From NCBI RefSeq assembly GCF_033115175.1, contig NC_084834.1, positions 120,648,275 through 120,712,274 on the forward strand: DNA of 64,000 nt, written 5' to 3'. How positions within the stretch are numbered: the first letter of the stretch is position 1; each line of letters begins with the position of its first letter. The position numbers and the translations under genes are program-made. The notes beneath the pieces were generated by a model. It had not been told where the DNA came from. It was given only the letters and a program-made list of their open reading frames with translations, and searched no databases. Source of the stretch: Lepus europaeus (taxonomy: Eukaryota; Chordata; Mammalia; Lagomorpha; Leporidae). Shown one piece after another: positions 35,301 through 46,900 of this stretch.

Positions 35301-38300
35301 AGGAGCCTCTAAGAATTCTCTTCTGCCACGAGCCAAAGAAGTCTGCTGAGGCTGGAGTGGACCCAATCCCTGATTTCCACCCTTGTGCTTCGCTGCCAGC
35401 TAAGATTAAATGGCCATTGCCACATTTATACAGCGCCAGAGTGGAAACTTAGCACATTGTCTTAACACGGGAATGTGTTTACAAGGCCAAACTATTACTT
35501 GGTTTCAGCGACATCAGAGTTGCTGTTATAGACACAGGGGATAGTGACTACAAATGCAGACCCAAAGAATTTCAGAATCAGCCTGCTTCCGTTTTAACAG
35601 CTCAGTCGGCATTTTCAGAATTACGATCTGAGTTCCATGCCAGCCCTTTTCCCTTTTAACTTGAACTAAACTTTGTCATTAATAAATGCCTCTATGACCG
35701 TCGTAAAATAGTCACGATTATTGAGGTTAAGCGGAAAGAAGACTGGCCAATGGATCCAAATAATTTGGCAGAATGGAGGAAAAACAGGAGCTCCCAAGTA
35801 TGCTGCACAGGGGCACATTAAATAAATATAAACAAGTATTACTTTACACCCCGTGTTTTATCATTGTGTTCATCACTTAAGTTAAATAGCAGGACAAAAA
35901 GAACCATGAGCTATTGAAGAAAAGCAGCCTCGGTACAATGTTACAATGTATCGATCACGTGGGGGGGTGTCACTGAGAAGCCTATCATCAATTTGATCAA
36001 AAAATTATTTTTCAATTTTTTTCTAGAAATATGTTTATACAATTAAGTTTGGGACTATCCTGGGTGTTTTTAAAATGTTGGCTGTCATCAAGGTAGGGCA
36101 TAAGTTATGGAAGTACTTTCGGAAATAGGAGATAGAGTGTGAGAGAAGGAAAGGGATTTTGTGGGGACAGAAGCCCCAAGAAACAAAGAAGGATGTCCAG
36201 GGAGGCTCCTGCAAGTTTCCTTTTTTGAGTGCCTGTCTAGCGTAATCTCAGTGCATCTACTGAGAGGCACAAGCTCACCCGGATTCAGAGCTTCACTCCT
36301 CGCTCATTCTTTGGTGAGTTTGAGCCAGTCCTGTAGCCATTCTAAGCCTCAGTTTTATCATTAATAGGAAGTGGCAAGAAAGATAATACATGTGGAGTCC
36401 CTTCCAGAGTGGCTGGCACATGGATTAAGGAGTAGAGAGGCTGGTGCTGTGGCATAGAAGGTTAAGCCTCTGCCTGCAATGTTGGCATCCCATATGGGCA
36501 CCAGTTTGAGTCCCCACCGTTCCACGTCCAATCCAGCTCCCTGCTCATGTGCCTGGGAAAAGCAGCAGAGGATGGCCCAAGTGCTTGCACTCCTGTACAA
36601 ACGCGGGAGACCCAGAAGAAGCTCCTGGCTCCTGGCTTGGCCTGGCCCAGCCCTGGCCGTTGCGGCTAGCTGGGGAGTGAACCAGTGGATGGAAGACCTC
36701 TATGTCCCCCTTTTTCTCCCCTGCTCCCCTTGTCTCTCTGTATCTCTGCCTTTCAAATACATAAATAAGCCTCTAAAAAATACAGCTATTCTTAAAGGCC
36801 AGAAGCAGGATGGTGAGTAGAAAAAAGATTTACTATTTGTGAACTTGGACCAGTTACTTAGCTTCTTGTGACCTATGGTTTCCACATCTGTGAAACAGGA
36901 ACACAGCTGTCTCATAAGGTTGTCATGAAGATGTGGAGGAAGAAGCAGAAAAATGGCATTAAGCAGTCTCGTGCCTACACTTAGTGAGCATGCCTCACAA
37001 CTACCCCTTTCATCCTCTATCAACATTATTGTTAGGCCAATGAAAGCATTTTCCTATGGTCCCTCCTTCAAAGCCGCACCCTAAAGTTTCCATTCACTCT
37101 ACAAATGATGCAACTTCCAGTTCAGAATTGGCAGGGCCATCTTGATTTGTACATCTCCTTCTCCAAGGTAGCCGAATAACCCCTGGGAAAAATCTGTTGG
37201 TCATTGTAACACTGATGATGAGGTTGTAGGTTGATTTTAGAGAGAACGATAATATCCCAACTCCAAAAACCGAGCCATCTACATCTGCCCTCTTCGGACG
37301 AGAAACTAAGTCACAGCAGGTAACACATGCGAGGTAACAAGAGGACCCAGGTGGGAGTGCCTTTGTTCCTACCTTGTAGTCCCCACCTACAGTTTCCCTG
37401 GTTTGGAGACTCAGAATATCTTATTTAATTTTATCCATAGGGGCTGTTGCCGTGGCGTAGCGGGTAAAGCTGTCGCCTGCAGCCCGGCATCCTATATGGG
37501 TGCTAGTTCAAGTTCAGATCCAGCTCTCTGCTGTGGCCTGGGAAAAGAGTAGAAGATGCCCAAGTGCTTGGGCCCCTGCACCCACGTGGGAGACCCAGAG
37601 GAAGCTCCAGGCTCCTGGCTTCGGATTGGCCCAGCTCTGGCCATTGAGGCCATCTGGGGATTGAACCAACAGATGGAAGACTTTCTCTCTCTCTCTCTCT
37701 GCCCCTGCCTCTCTGTAATGCTGCCTTTCAAATAAAAATAAATAAATCTTAAAATAATAAATTTCTGCATTAAAACATTCAATTTGTACAAGTGTGTGTG
37801 TAGCCGGAGGCATGGGGGTGCCTAAGCAAAAACAGTGTTTTTTTTTTCCTACCTTTAGAAGATAAAGAGAAATAATTTTAAGTATAAAATCTACTTTGTT
37901 TCTCATCTCTCAATCCTTATTTTAACCAAATTTTGTGACAAGTTTTATGATACGAAAAAGTTTATTCCTACTAAGATGTACCTTTTCTAAGTCCGTAGTC
38001 CATTGTTTATTAATTTTTAAAAATAGGGACTAACTAATAAGCACTATCAAATTAGTGTTCCTCCAAGTGCTTTTTCTTTTTGTGACCAACACAGCCCTAT
38101 CGTGGCAGAACCAAGTGTTTGCACATTTAATAAAGGAACTATTACAAGCTATGAAGGGGAAGATATAAACTATTGTTTCTCCAACAGTCTTAATAATCAT
38201 GCAACTTGAAAAATCAAACAGAACATGCATAAGAACTGTGCTGGGCTCTGTTCTCAGGATATATGCAAAGCTGTATGGATACATTTTTGTCCATATTGTT

Positions 38301-41300
38301 GTTATCCTATCACTATCACTAACACCTTAAATTGCATGAGAACTTTTCAAAACACTATCTCATGCTTTAATTCTTACAAAACACGATGTGTTAGTGAAAA
38401 AATTGCTCTCAATTTAGAGTTGAAAAAAATGAACTAAGCTCTCCCTACGCAATGCTATTATTTCTGAACTGAAAACGCAAACATCCTCCTTTGTGTTCTT
38501 TGTCATTAGAATATTGCAAATTCATGGAAAGCCAAGACACTCTGGCAAAAAGAAAAAAAAAAAAAAACCTAAATGAAAGATCTCTGTGAGTGAGATCCCA
38601 GTGGAAAGAACGGGGCCATCAAAGAAGGAGGTACCTTTCTCTGAAGGGAGGAGAGAACTTCCACTTTGACTATGACCCTATCGGAATAAGATCAAAGTCA
38701 GCGAACCCTAAAGGCTTCCATAGCCCTGACAACTCATGATTAGAGCCTAGGAAGATTACTGACCCCATAAACAAGAGTGTCAAATTGTTAAGTCAGCAAC
38801 AGGAGTCACTGTGTACTTATGTCTCATGTGGTATCTGTCCTTAATGTGTTGTCCAATGTGAAGTGATGCTATAACTAGTACTACAGTATTTTTACACTTT
38901 GTGTTTCTGTGTGGGTGCAAACTGATGAAATCTTTACTTAGTATATACTGAATCGATCTTCTGTATATAAAGATAATTGAAAATGAAAAAAAAAACTGGT
39001 GTTAAATTGGAAATTGCATAGAAAATTAATCAATTTTTAAAAAATATCATGTAGGATCTCTGTCTTTAATGTGCTGTACACTGTTATTTAATGCTATAAC
39101 TAGTACTCCAACAGTATTTTTTCACTTTGTGTTGCTATATGGGGGCAAACTGTTGAAATCTTTACTTAATAAATACTAAACTGATCTTCTGTATATAAAG
39201 AGAATTGAAAATGAATCTTGATGTGAATGGAAAGGGAGAGGGCGCGGGAAAGGGGAGGGTTGCGGGTGGGAGGGAAGTTATGCGGGGAGGAAGCCATTGT
39301 AATCCATAAGCTGTACTTTGGAAATTTATATTCATTAAATAAAAGTTTAAAAAAAAGAATATTGCAAATTCACAAATTTAGCAGCAGTGGAATTGCTTTT
39401 AGCAACCTTCTTTTCTTGTCAATTTAATCATTTCTAGCATTCTCTTTGTTAAAATTCTTATTATAAGGGATCTGACAAAATTGTTAGATTCTTTGATTCA
39501 TGAAGCAAAAGTACTGTTCTGGTATCAGAAAGGAATGTGTGTAGAGAACCTGGACATACTGTTTTCCTAGTTCTAGCAAGTGCCATTTGCTTTCACGTTG
39601 ATATCTATAAATGGAAAATATTTTCCCAAAGATATGAGAATACTTACAATAATAGATATCTGAATATGCATACAATTTTAAATCTATATATTAATTCATT
39701 TGACATTAAATATATATGCTTATATGTTTCTTACCTATTTGATTTTTACTATAATGGTTGCTTATGATATAAACATATATACACATGTTTCAGCATATAT
39801 TTTAATATATAGTAAATATATTTGTCCTGTATATGTAAAAAGCACATCCTTACTTTTTATTCTAGTTACTTGGAATATCATTTCTCAAGGTTTTTCCTGA
39901 TAAGGATTTGATAGAGGAGCTCTGCCCACAGAGGGCTGATTTTTCTCTCTGTTTCAGAGATGGTCTAGAGAGGCTAATTATCTTGTCCCAGCCTGAAGGC
40001 TGGCAGGTGAGCAAACAGGGCCAGATTTCACTCCAGGACCACCTGACTCCACGCATTACAAAGTCTGCCTCACCACGCTTGGCTACCTCCCATTCGGTTT
40101 TGGCTAATGCTTTCAGACGCTGTTTCAATTCTTTCAGCTTTGTTTCTTGAACAATTTGCATTCTCATCATTGCTCACATAGCACTTGCATTTAATAGTTC
40201 CTCTTCCTTCATCAGGAGGTGTTACTTTAATTTTTATATTATTTGAAAGGCAGAGACACAAAGAGAGACAGAGACAATGAGACAGAGGGAGACAGACAGA
40301 GATCTTCCACCAGCTGGTTCACTCCCCAAATGACCACAACAGCCAGGGCTGGACCAGGTTGAGGCCAGGAGCTGTGGGTCTTCTATGTGGGTGGCAGGGA
40401 CACAAGCACTCGACCATCACCTGCTGCCTCCCAGGGTGTGCATACATTAGCAGGAAGCTGGATCGGAAGCACAGTAGCCCAGGCACTGCAATATGGGATG
40501 CAAGCATTCTAAGGGACAACTTAACCACTACCAAAATGCCTGCCTGGAGGTGTTGCTTTGAATGCCAGTGGCAATAGTGTTCCAGGCCAGGGGGAACCAA
40601 TACCAGAGAGAAACGACCCATATGCACCCAGAGGTGGGAGGGGCCCATGGCCCCAGGGAGTCCCCTGCTAGCCACCTTCAGGGAGGGAAACTGAATTTAT
40701 GACATCTGATTTTTGGTATCCGCCAGGTGAACCCCAGGACTCGACAAGAACGTGCAATCTGCTGGTTGCGAGCCTCCTGAACAAGGTGGAACCTGCAGAT
40801 GGACAGGAAGGTGAACTGCATTCATGCCCATTTCCTTTAACAGGAAAAATGCATGGTAGAATTTGACTACTCTGGACCTGCGAGTCTCATAAACCTGGAG
40901 CTGCCACACTGCTGGGTTTGAAGAGGAAGCTGTGACTTCCGTGAGTCTCCTCCCCACAGGTGACCAACCCTCCAAGTGTGGGTCCCTGCCTCAGCACTCA
41001 GGAGGGGACCTGTTTGATCCGTACCCATGGAAGTGTTCTGACTGGAGCATGCACACCACCGACAGGCACATGGGCCACTTTGAATGACTGTGCTGTCAAC
41101 ATGGGTTTGCGTGGGTCATAACAAACATGTTGTACTTGAGGAAAATGCTCTCACGCTCATGGAGGTGAGGGCGAGGATAATCATGATCCGGCTTATAATG
41201 TAAGATGTTCGCTTTTCTCTGGAACCTCAGAAGACTGTCTTGTCTCCCTGCCTCTGAGAAGCCCTTAGTTTTTCCTTGCCTCTTACGTGATGGAAACACT

Positions 41301-42946
41301 GAATCATTCCCAAACATTTAATTCTAGGAGGCTTTTTAAAATGTCAGATAGAACCCATTAATTATTGTCGTTATTAATTATGGTATTAATACTAGTTAAT
41401 TGGAGGGAGGCACTAAGATATATTTGGCCAATTGGATATAGAAAATTATTGTAATTATTTATTTTAATGGTTTATTTATATTTGTATTTAACACAATGAG
41501 AAATCAGCTTTATAAAGTGGGACTCACATCAAATATAAAGTTATTACATCTTTAAGTTGGAATAAGCATCTTCTTTAATAAATTAAGTAAAAATACCTCA
41601 AGATATAGAGATTTGATGATTAGGATACAACACAGTTTCTTCCTTAAATCACGTTAGTTGATGTTTCCCGTAATTTCTTTCTTTTTTCCTGAGCAGATTA
41701 AATTTTTGCATTTGTGATATGTCACTTCATATTTGTATAACAAAACGTGATGGAGTGTTAGATAAATACTACTATTCTTATTATTGAGCACATATTGTGA
41801 TATTTATTAGAAATCGCAGGATTTTAAAGCATTCTTAGCATGTGAGAGGTGCCCTATCCTTACAGCGCTCCTCTGGGTCCCTCTGGAAAGTCTTCAGCCA
41901 ATGGTCGGGAAGAGAGTTGTAACAAGTTGTTTTCTGAAAACAGGTGTGTGCCTTAAATGGCCAGTCCACAATGAACATTTAAAGACTAAAAGCTCTTTGC
42001 TCCAGAAACCCTGAACAGTATTAAAGGCGTGGATTGGGAAAAGGAAGCGCTCTCTGTTAAGTTCAACAATAACACAAGAATTTCTACCTACATTCTGCAC
42101 AAAAACATTACAAGGTAGGCAAATCATGATTAAGTACAAACATCTATTCCTGGCTTTGGACAATTTTCATGAACATGAGAAACACAAAGGAAAAAATATT
42201 ACTAGAATATAAATCTTTATTTTAGTGAACTTGTTTAGAGAAATTCTCCAATTCTTAAAGTTCCATTTTCCTGAATTAATTTCTACCATTCAAGTATTGT
42301 TTTTGTGAGCACATTTACTCTATAAGAGGAAGATTTTTAAAAGATCATTTCTCTATTTGAAATAAACCACCATGAAATCTAAATAAGCTCTTAAAAGATA
42401 ATCTAAGTTTTTATTTCTTTCCTAGGGTGGAGAGGGAGAAACCCAGAACGGCTGGAAATAGAGCTATATACCTCAGTTCTCTAATGTATCTCAAAATATA
42501 CCGAGAGCTGTCTGTTGCATTTTAAAAAATAAGCTCTTATACACCCACATTGCACGCATACCATACAAGTGAATTAACTAAGGTCAGAGCAAAATAATCA
42601 AATCAGAAGAAGTGCATATCCGGTTTCATTTCTGAGTTAAAATATTCTTAATGCAATGCGCTTTTCTTGCATTTCAACACTTAAAAGATATTGCATACAG
42701 TCCAAATTTTAAAGGAGGCGCAGCTAAGCTCTATTGCAGAAGGTACACGTGCGGCAAAGGAGAACAAGCCCACAAAGTTCCTTCCACCCGGAGCAGCTCG
42801 GGGCGCTTCGCAGAGCACAGATTACCTGACACGCAGAGGTAGTACCTGTCCTGCACCGAGACCTCGATTTCAATGAACTCGTACAGATGCTGCGAGAGCG
42901 GCTTGAACAGCTTCTTCTCCAGGTCCTCCTTCACCAACGATGACAT
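26097..42946 (-). CDS. EXOC1L: EXOC1L, exocyst complex component 1-like, complete gene (3 coding exons)
   Basis: The coding sequence is the complement of the join 42946-42826, 31431-31301 and 26363-26097 (121 + 131 + 267 nt). That makes 172 codons plus TGA, the length I recall for mammalian EXOC1L. The protein starts [18 protein letters not shown] and ends in LSLCPLPL. It is related to the N-terminal Sec3-type PIP2/GTPase-binding region of exocyst subunit 1 and lacks the rest of Sec3, so it is probably a soluble PH-like domain; its function is not established. All four internal splice sites are consensus and the phases match (phase 1 after exon 1, phase 0 after exon 2). No frameshift or stop is seen, so the gene looks intact. 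The frame is open upstream of the ATG but has no further ATG before a stop. It lies head-to-tail with EXOC1, about 20 kb from that gene's CpG island. Confidence 0.96.
27968..28031. repeat. Pyrimidine-rich simple repeat
   Basis: (CT)n, (TTTC)n and a T run in EXOC1L intron 2. Confidence 0.85.
29004..29375. mobile_element. Mariner MITE split by a LINE-1 fragment
   Basis: The MITE left part (gtacttcaaaaagattgtgg to ttttccatt, about 29004-29102) and right end (catgaactttttgaag, about 29359-29375) flank about 255 bases of sense LINE-1 ORF2 sequence (includes ccaaagcacaggcaataag). It lies in EXOC1L intron 2. Confidence 0.75.
29985..30160 (+). mobile_element. MIR SINE
   Basis: Core pattern ctatgtgatcttgggcaagt and tcatctataagataataat, followed by gttattgtgatgacc. 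Confidence 0.82.
31301..31431 (-). CDS. EXOC1L: EXOC1L coding exon 2
   Basis: The acceptor is a pyrimidine tract ending ctgcag|TG and the donor is GATACC|GTAAGT (gt at 31300/31299). The exon encodes [18 protein letters not shown] and on to GKEADT, in frame with exons 1 and 3. Confidence 0.95.
32583..32704. mobile_element. Mariner MITE
   Basis: Diverged copy of the same about 115-bp element as at 51633, with tgtttattttggttcaaag and a cagga-act-gtgtgaaga end. Confidence 0.7.
34468..34488. repeat. (GT)n microsatellite
   Basis: About ten GT units in EXOC1L intron 1. Confidence 0.9.
36437..36782 (+). mobile_element. CSINE
   Basis: aggctggtgctgtggcatag head and aaatacataaataagcc tail. Confidence 0.93.
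36825..37000 (+). mobile_element. MIR SINE, diverged
   Basis: gtgaacttggaccagttact, then catctgtgaaacagg and ggttgtcatgaagatg. Confidence 0.65.
37440..37759 (+). mobile_element. CSINE with small internal deletion
   Basis: Head gggctgttgccgtggcgtag. The usual clause between the split promoter boxes and the body is shortened (agttcaagttcagatccag). Tail aaataaaaataaataaatc. Confidence 0.93.
38525..39355 (+). mobile_element. Young 5'-truncated LINE-1 (rabbit-type 3' UTR) with 17-bp duplication
   Basis: Starts tggaaagccaagacactctg and ends ttcattaaataaaagttt plus A run. agaatattgcaaattca occurs perfectly at 38508-38524 and 39356-39372. It contains only 3' UTR. A module of about 200 bp is present twice inside (about 38815-38995 and 39045-39215). 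The same 3' end recurs at 58566-59539. Confidence 0.93.
40229..40545 (-). mobile_element. CSINE, antisense
   Basis: ggaggtgttactttaa (40215 on) and ggaggtgttgcttt (40546-40559) flank it as a target duplication with one change. Confidence 0.92.
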
Positions 42947-43260
42947 TTCCCCCGGCTGCCTTGGCCTGGTGTCTTGGCTCAAACTCCCCCTCTGCTTTTC
43001 TCCCTAGCTTTCTTCTCGCCGTTAGCAGCTCCCTGGCCGGTTCTGCCCACCTCCCAGGCCTCACTTTCTCCACTCCTGCTGCCCAGCCGGGACCCAAGCT
43101 CCTGAGAGCATTCGCTGAGGCTGCGGTGTCAGCCCGGCGGCGGCACCAGCCCCACGGGCTGCGTTCAGCACCCAGCCTCCCAGCGGCTGCTCTCGGGAGC
43201 TCTCCTGTGGCTCGCTGGTGGGAAACACGGGCCTGAGACCCGCAGATCTACTTGTGGAGT
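42780..43260 (-). promoter_or_regulatory. EXOC1L: EXOC1L 5' region, moderately GC-rich
   Basis: A GC-rich block with scattered CpGs (for example the cccggcggcggcacc stretch near 43130) covers exon 1 and about 300 bases upstream. It is shorter and weaker than the EXOC1 island. I see no TATA box. The transcription start cannot be placed from sequence alone. Confidence 0.5.
42826..42946 (-). CDS. EXOC1L: EXOC1L coding exon 1
   Basis: ATG at 42946-42944 with a purine at -3 (gggaaATG); 40 codons plus one base. It ends YYLCVS and then G at the donor TCAG|GTAATC (gt at 42825/42824). The preceding leader is GC-rich and pyrimidine-poor on the sense strand. Confidence 0.95.
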
Positions 43261-45318
43261 CCCCTGGTTATCCCGGCCTGGTGGCCTTTTCCCTTTTCAC
43301 AGCACTCTGCAGAGAGAGAGCCCACTGCTTCAGCTTGATGCCATTACATAAATCAGCTGTCTGGTTCTATTGATTGGAATCAGCTTCCATTAAGAACTTT
43401 GCTATCCTCGGCAGAAGAAACAGCATCTACGCTCACTCCTGACACTTCCAACAAGTCTCATCCCCTCCCTCCTTCCCTCCCCCCTGTAGCGCATCCAGCC
43501 CTTGGCTTTGGTGAGAGTCGGCACCGATCCCTGAGTCTAAATTGTTTCTAAAACGGACATTTTAAATGGACTCGCTATAATACTATTTATTCCTCCACTC
43601 ACATACCAAAATGTATTAGGTCCCTGCTAGGGTAATGCAGCATATCTGTTTCTTGGGAGGGTAAATTTCCAATCCTTTAGGAGTTTGTATGTAAAAGAAA
43701 TGAGTCCACCAAATCCTGACGGTACATGTCAAGTGAAAGCTGGCACAAAAGAGACAGGGCCACAGAATAGGAAAGGTATCCTTACCTGGAAGGTGTCCGA
43801 GGAAGCGCTATGGGAGAAGGCCTGGAGCTTGAAGTTTGGCAGAAAAGGATGAGGGTACAAGAGGAGGTGCACAGTCCCTGGAACCAACCAAGTGAGCCAA
43901 AGCCTTGCATCAGGAAGACCCAGGGGCAGGCTGTGGCTTGCGGTGTCCCCTCCAAAATTCAGATGCTGCCAACATGGTACCGTTGAGAGGTGGGGCCATG
44001 AGAGTCTCCTCCCTTGTGCATGGGATTAAGGCCCTTATGAAAGAGGTTTCGCATAGCGGCCAGCTGATTTGCCCTTCTGCCTTCTGCCATGTGAGAACAC
44101 AGCATCCCTGCCCTCCAGAGAATACCACCGCCACCCCATGCCTGAACCTGCCAGGACCTTGGTCTTGGGCTAGGCTGAATTATGGGGTCCTAGGTGAGAC
44201 GTTTGCCTTTCTGAACCTCAGAGAAGTAACTCGAAGGTCTTTGCCTACTTTAGTATTCCATTCTATTCTGCCTGTGATTCTGGGAGTTTACTAGAACAAT
44301 TTGGGTGTGAGGGCCAGAGAACCAGTACCTTGCTTTTGGGTATGGAAATGAAGAAGATGGTATGAGTATAAGATATATCTGGATAATAAATCAGACAGCC
44401 AAGGCGCCCAAGTGGATGTGAAAGATGCAAGACAGAGTCAATATGACCCAATACTTTCTACTTCCAACTAGGGTTGAGCAAATGGCTCTCATTACAGGAG
44501 GTAAGGTTTTTAGAGGAACAATTATTTCCAGCTTTTACAGTTAAAAAAAAATTCTTTCCTGGATGCTTTCATCTTCATATGGAAAAAGAAAAAAAAAAAA
44601 AGAGAGAGTGGTATGACAATGAGAACCACTCACCAGCAATAATGAAGGCGTCGTTAGTGTTAGTGTTCCTTCCATTAAGGTTGGTGTCGTGTTTCAGCAC
44701 TTGCTAGACTGTAAGCCTCCTGAGGGTGGAAACCATGCCTGCTGTAGATCCAGGACATGCAGTCTGCAGGGCTTGCCACACACTGCGCATTGTCGCACTC
44801 AGTTATTCACTCATTACTTTGTTTGCAAACATTTACCAAAGGACAAGCAAGTGAATCAAAACATTTTGTAATGACTTTTTTTTTTTAAACAATTTCTTCA
44901 TGTAAGCTGAATTTGTAGTGGCCTATCCTCACAGATGAAGTGGGCATTCGCTCATCATCACTTACCTTGTACTAATATTGATTTACTTTTGTTGCCATGT
45001 CAACATAGTCTTCAGTTCTAAGAGTCTCAAATGTACTTCGGAGGCAATAGGGCAACCTTCTCGGCAGGTCCTGAAGAAGAGAGTGGAGAAGTCTTCCAAT
45101 ACGGTCTTTAAGTAAGGAAATTGGGATTCAGGAACTGACATTGTGCCTTTGGTTCCAAGGTGAAATGTTTGCCATGAATTTGAATATTCTTAGGGTATCA
45201 GTTTGATTAAAAGTCATAAGGAAAAGACAAAAGGTCATGTTAAAATGCTAATAAATGTAAAGGATTCAACATTAGAAGAAGGACAAATGATCATCAAGAG
45301 TGGAAATAAGAAAATTTG
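43261..45318. other. Sequence upstream of EXOC1L
   Basis: Contains the MaLR-type LTR below and an L2-like 3' fragment (about 44690-44760, ctagactgtaagcctcctgag). Nothing else is recognised. Confidence 0.6.
43930..44240 (+). mobile_element. ERVL-MaLR-type LTR relic (MLT1/MST-like)
   Basis: The order ggtgtcccctccaaaattca, gaggtggggcc, gggattaaggcccttatga, ctgccatgtgagaacacagc and ccttggtcttggg is that of MST/MLT1 LTRs. It lies about 1 kb upstream of EXOC1L exon 1. Confidence 0.65.
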
Positions 45319-45610
45319 GAGGGGTAGGTATTTAGTGTGGTTATTAAGATGCCACTTGGGATGTCCCCGTCCCATATCAGAGTGCCCCGGTTGAAGTCCT
45401 GGCTGCACTCTTGTTTCCATCTGCTGGCTGGTGCATGCCCTGGGAAGCAACAGGTGATGGCTCAAGGTGTTGGGTCCCTGCCACCTATGTAGAAACCTGG
45501 GCTGAGCGCCCAGCTCCCAGTGCTGACCTGGTTGTGGGCATTTGGGGAGTGAACCAGGGGATGGAACTCTCTGTGTCTCTCTGATAAATAGATTCATAAA
45601 GAAATAAATA
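45319..45610 (+). mobile_element. CSINE, older copy
   Basis: gggtaggtatttagtgtggt head, ataaagaaataaata tail. The next SINE follows directly. Confidence 0.85.
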
Positions 45611-45875
45611 GGAGTGGTTATTTGGAACAACAGTTAAGATGCCACTTGGCTTGCCTACATTCCATATCCGGGCACCTGAGTTTGAGTCCCGGCTCTGCCT
45701 CCAACTCCAGCTTCCTGTTGATACGTACCTGGGAGGCAGCGGGTGATGGCTCCAGGGTCTCTGCCACCCATGCGGGAGACCCACGTTGAGTTTAAGTCTT
45801 CTGGATTTAACCTGACCCAGCCCAAGGCTTTTCAAATGAGTCAATCAATAAAAAACAAGATTCTAGAAAAATAAC
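45611..45875 (+). mobile_element. CSINE, older copy, 3'-shortened
   Basis: ggagtggttatttggaacaac head through ctgacccagcccaaggc, then an abrupt change to aatcaataaaaaacaag without the CT-rich part. Confidence 0.8.
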
Positions 45876-46450
45876 AAATAGCCCCCCCCAAAGCATTCCT
45901 TCAGATTTCTAGTAGAGAGAGCAACATATTCTTATAGCCAAAGATTAGTTTATAAGTTTATTTTCCGAAATGATGTGGAATTGTCAGTGGGGGAAAAGGA
46001 AGGAGCTATAGTAAAAGGATGCTTTTCTGGAAAGACTAATTCTGCAACCTCCAATATCCCCCAAATATGCTCCCTACGAGGAAGAAAGTTCTAGTATGTA
46101 TTATTGCGCTAGTGAAGCGCTGGTGGTCTGCCAGCCTAGGAAACCAGTGGAGTTTGTTTGGATGCTGGTACAGCCTGCTGGGGGAGAGGGAGACAGGTTG
46201 TTCAGAAGACAAGGCCCCCTGGTAGGTAACACCTGGACATGAACCTCTGTGTCAGCCGAGGAAGTGAAGCCTGGATTCGAGAAGACCCACAGTAAGCAGA
46301 GTCCAGATCTATTTTTTTCCGGAGACCAAGGAATGATTTCTTTATTCTCATTTTTTGTTTTGGAAGGCTGCTTTCATCACTTCGTAGCCTAGTCTTTCAC
46401 TATTTGGCATTCTTTTTTATCTCTAGAACTATGTATTTGCTTACTGAATC
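45876..46450. other. Intergenic sequence
   Basis: Nothing recognised. Confidence 0.5.
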
Positions 46451-46780
46451 TGGGGATGGGGCAGGCGTTTAGCCTAACAGTGAGGATGCTGGTGAAGACT
46501 CATATCAGCGCCTGGGTTTGAGTTCTGGCTCCACGCCTGACTGCAGCTTCCTGCTAATACAGATCCTGGGAGGCAGCGGTGATGGCTCAAGTGACTGAGA
46601 CCCCGAGGCCCGTATGAGACCTGGGCTGAACTCCAGCTCCTGCTCCAGCCCATTCCAGTCCCAGCATCACAGGCGTTCGGGGTGTGAGCCAGTCAATGGG
46701 AGCTCTCTCTACTTCCATCTGTCTCTATCTTCCTCCCAGATAAATAAACAAAAATCGTTTTTAAAAAAAATCTTTAAAAA
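46451..46780 (+). mobile_element. CSINE, older copy
   Basis: ggggcaggcgtttagcctaac head, ctctctacttccatctgtc and ataaataaacaaaaatc tail. Confidence 0.87.
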
Positions 46781-46784
46781 TTCA

Positions 46785-46900
46785 AAGTAAATGGAATGAA
46801 CAGATAAGTTTACTTCAGTGCAAAATTTTTAAAAACCTATGCATTTTTTAAGAATATGCATTTTCTAGGAACTTTTTGAAGATCCTCTCCTGGAAATAAC
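46785..46900. mobile_element. Mariner MITE
   Basis: ttcaaagtaaatggaatg to ttctaggaactttttgaagat, the same family as 51633-51748. Confidence 0.72.

Larger units (their letters stand above)
31432..42825 (-). other. EXOC1L: EXOC1L intron 1
   Basis: An 11.4-kb intron. Identified content is a mariner MITE (32583-32704), three CSINEs (36437, 37440 and 40229), a MIR (about 36825-37000) and a young LINE-1 (38525-39355). The stretches 31440-32580, 32710-36430, 37770-38505, 39373-40215 and 40560-42820 hold only unassigned sequence. 39650-39850 is very AT-rich, and 34468-34488 is a GT repeat. Confidence 0.75.

Noticed and set aside
42731-42982. N-terminally extended EXOC1L start at 42982
   Set aside because: The triplet there is TTG and there is no ATG in frame before an upstream stop. 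The ATG at 42946 fits the known protein start.
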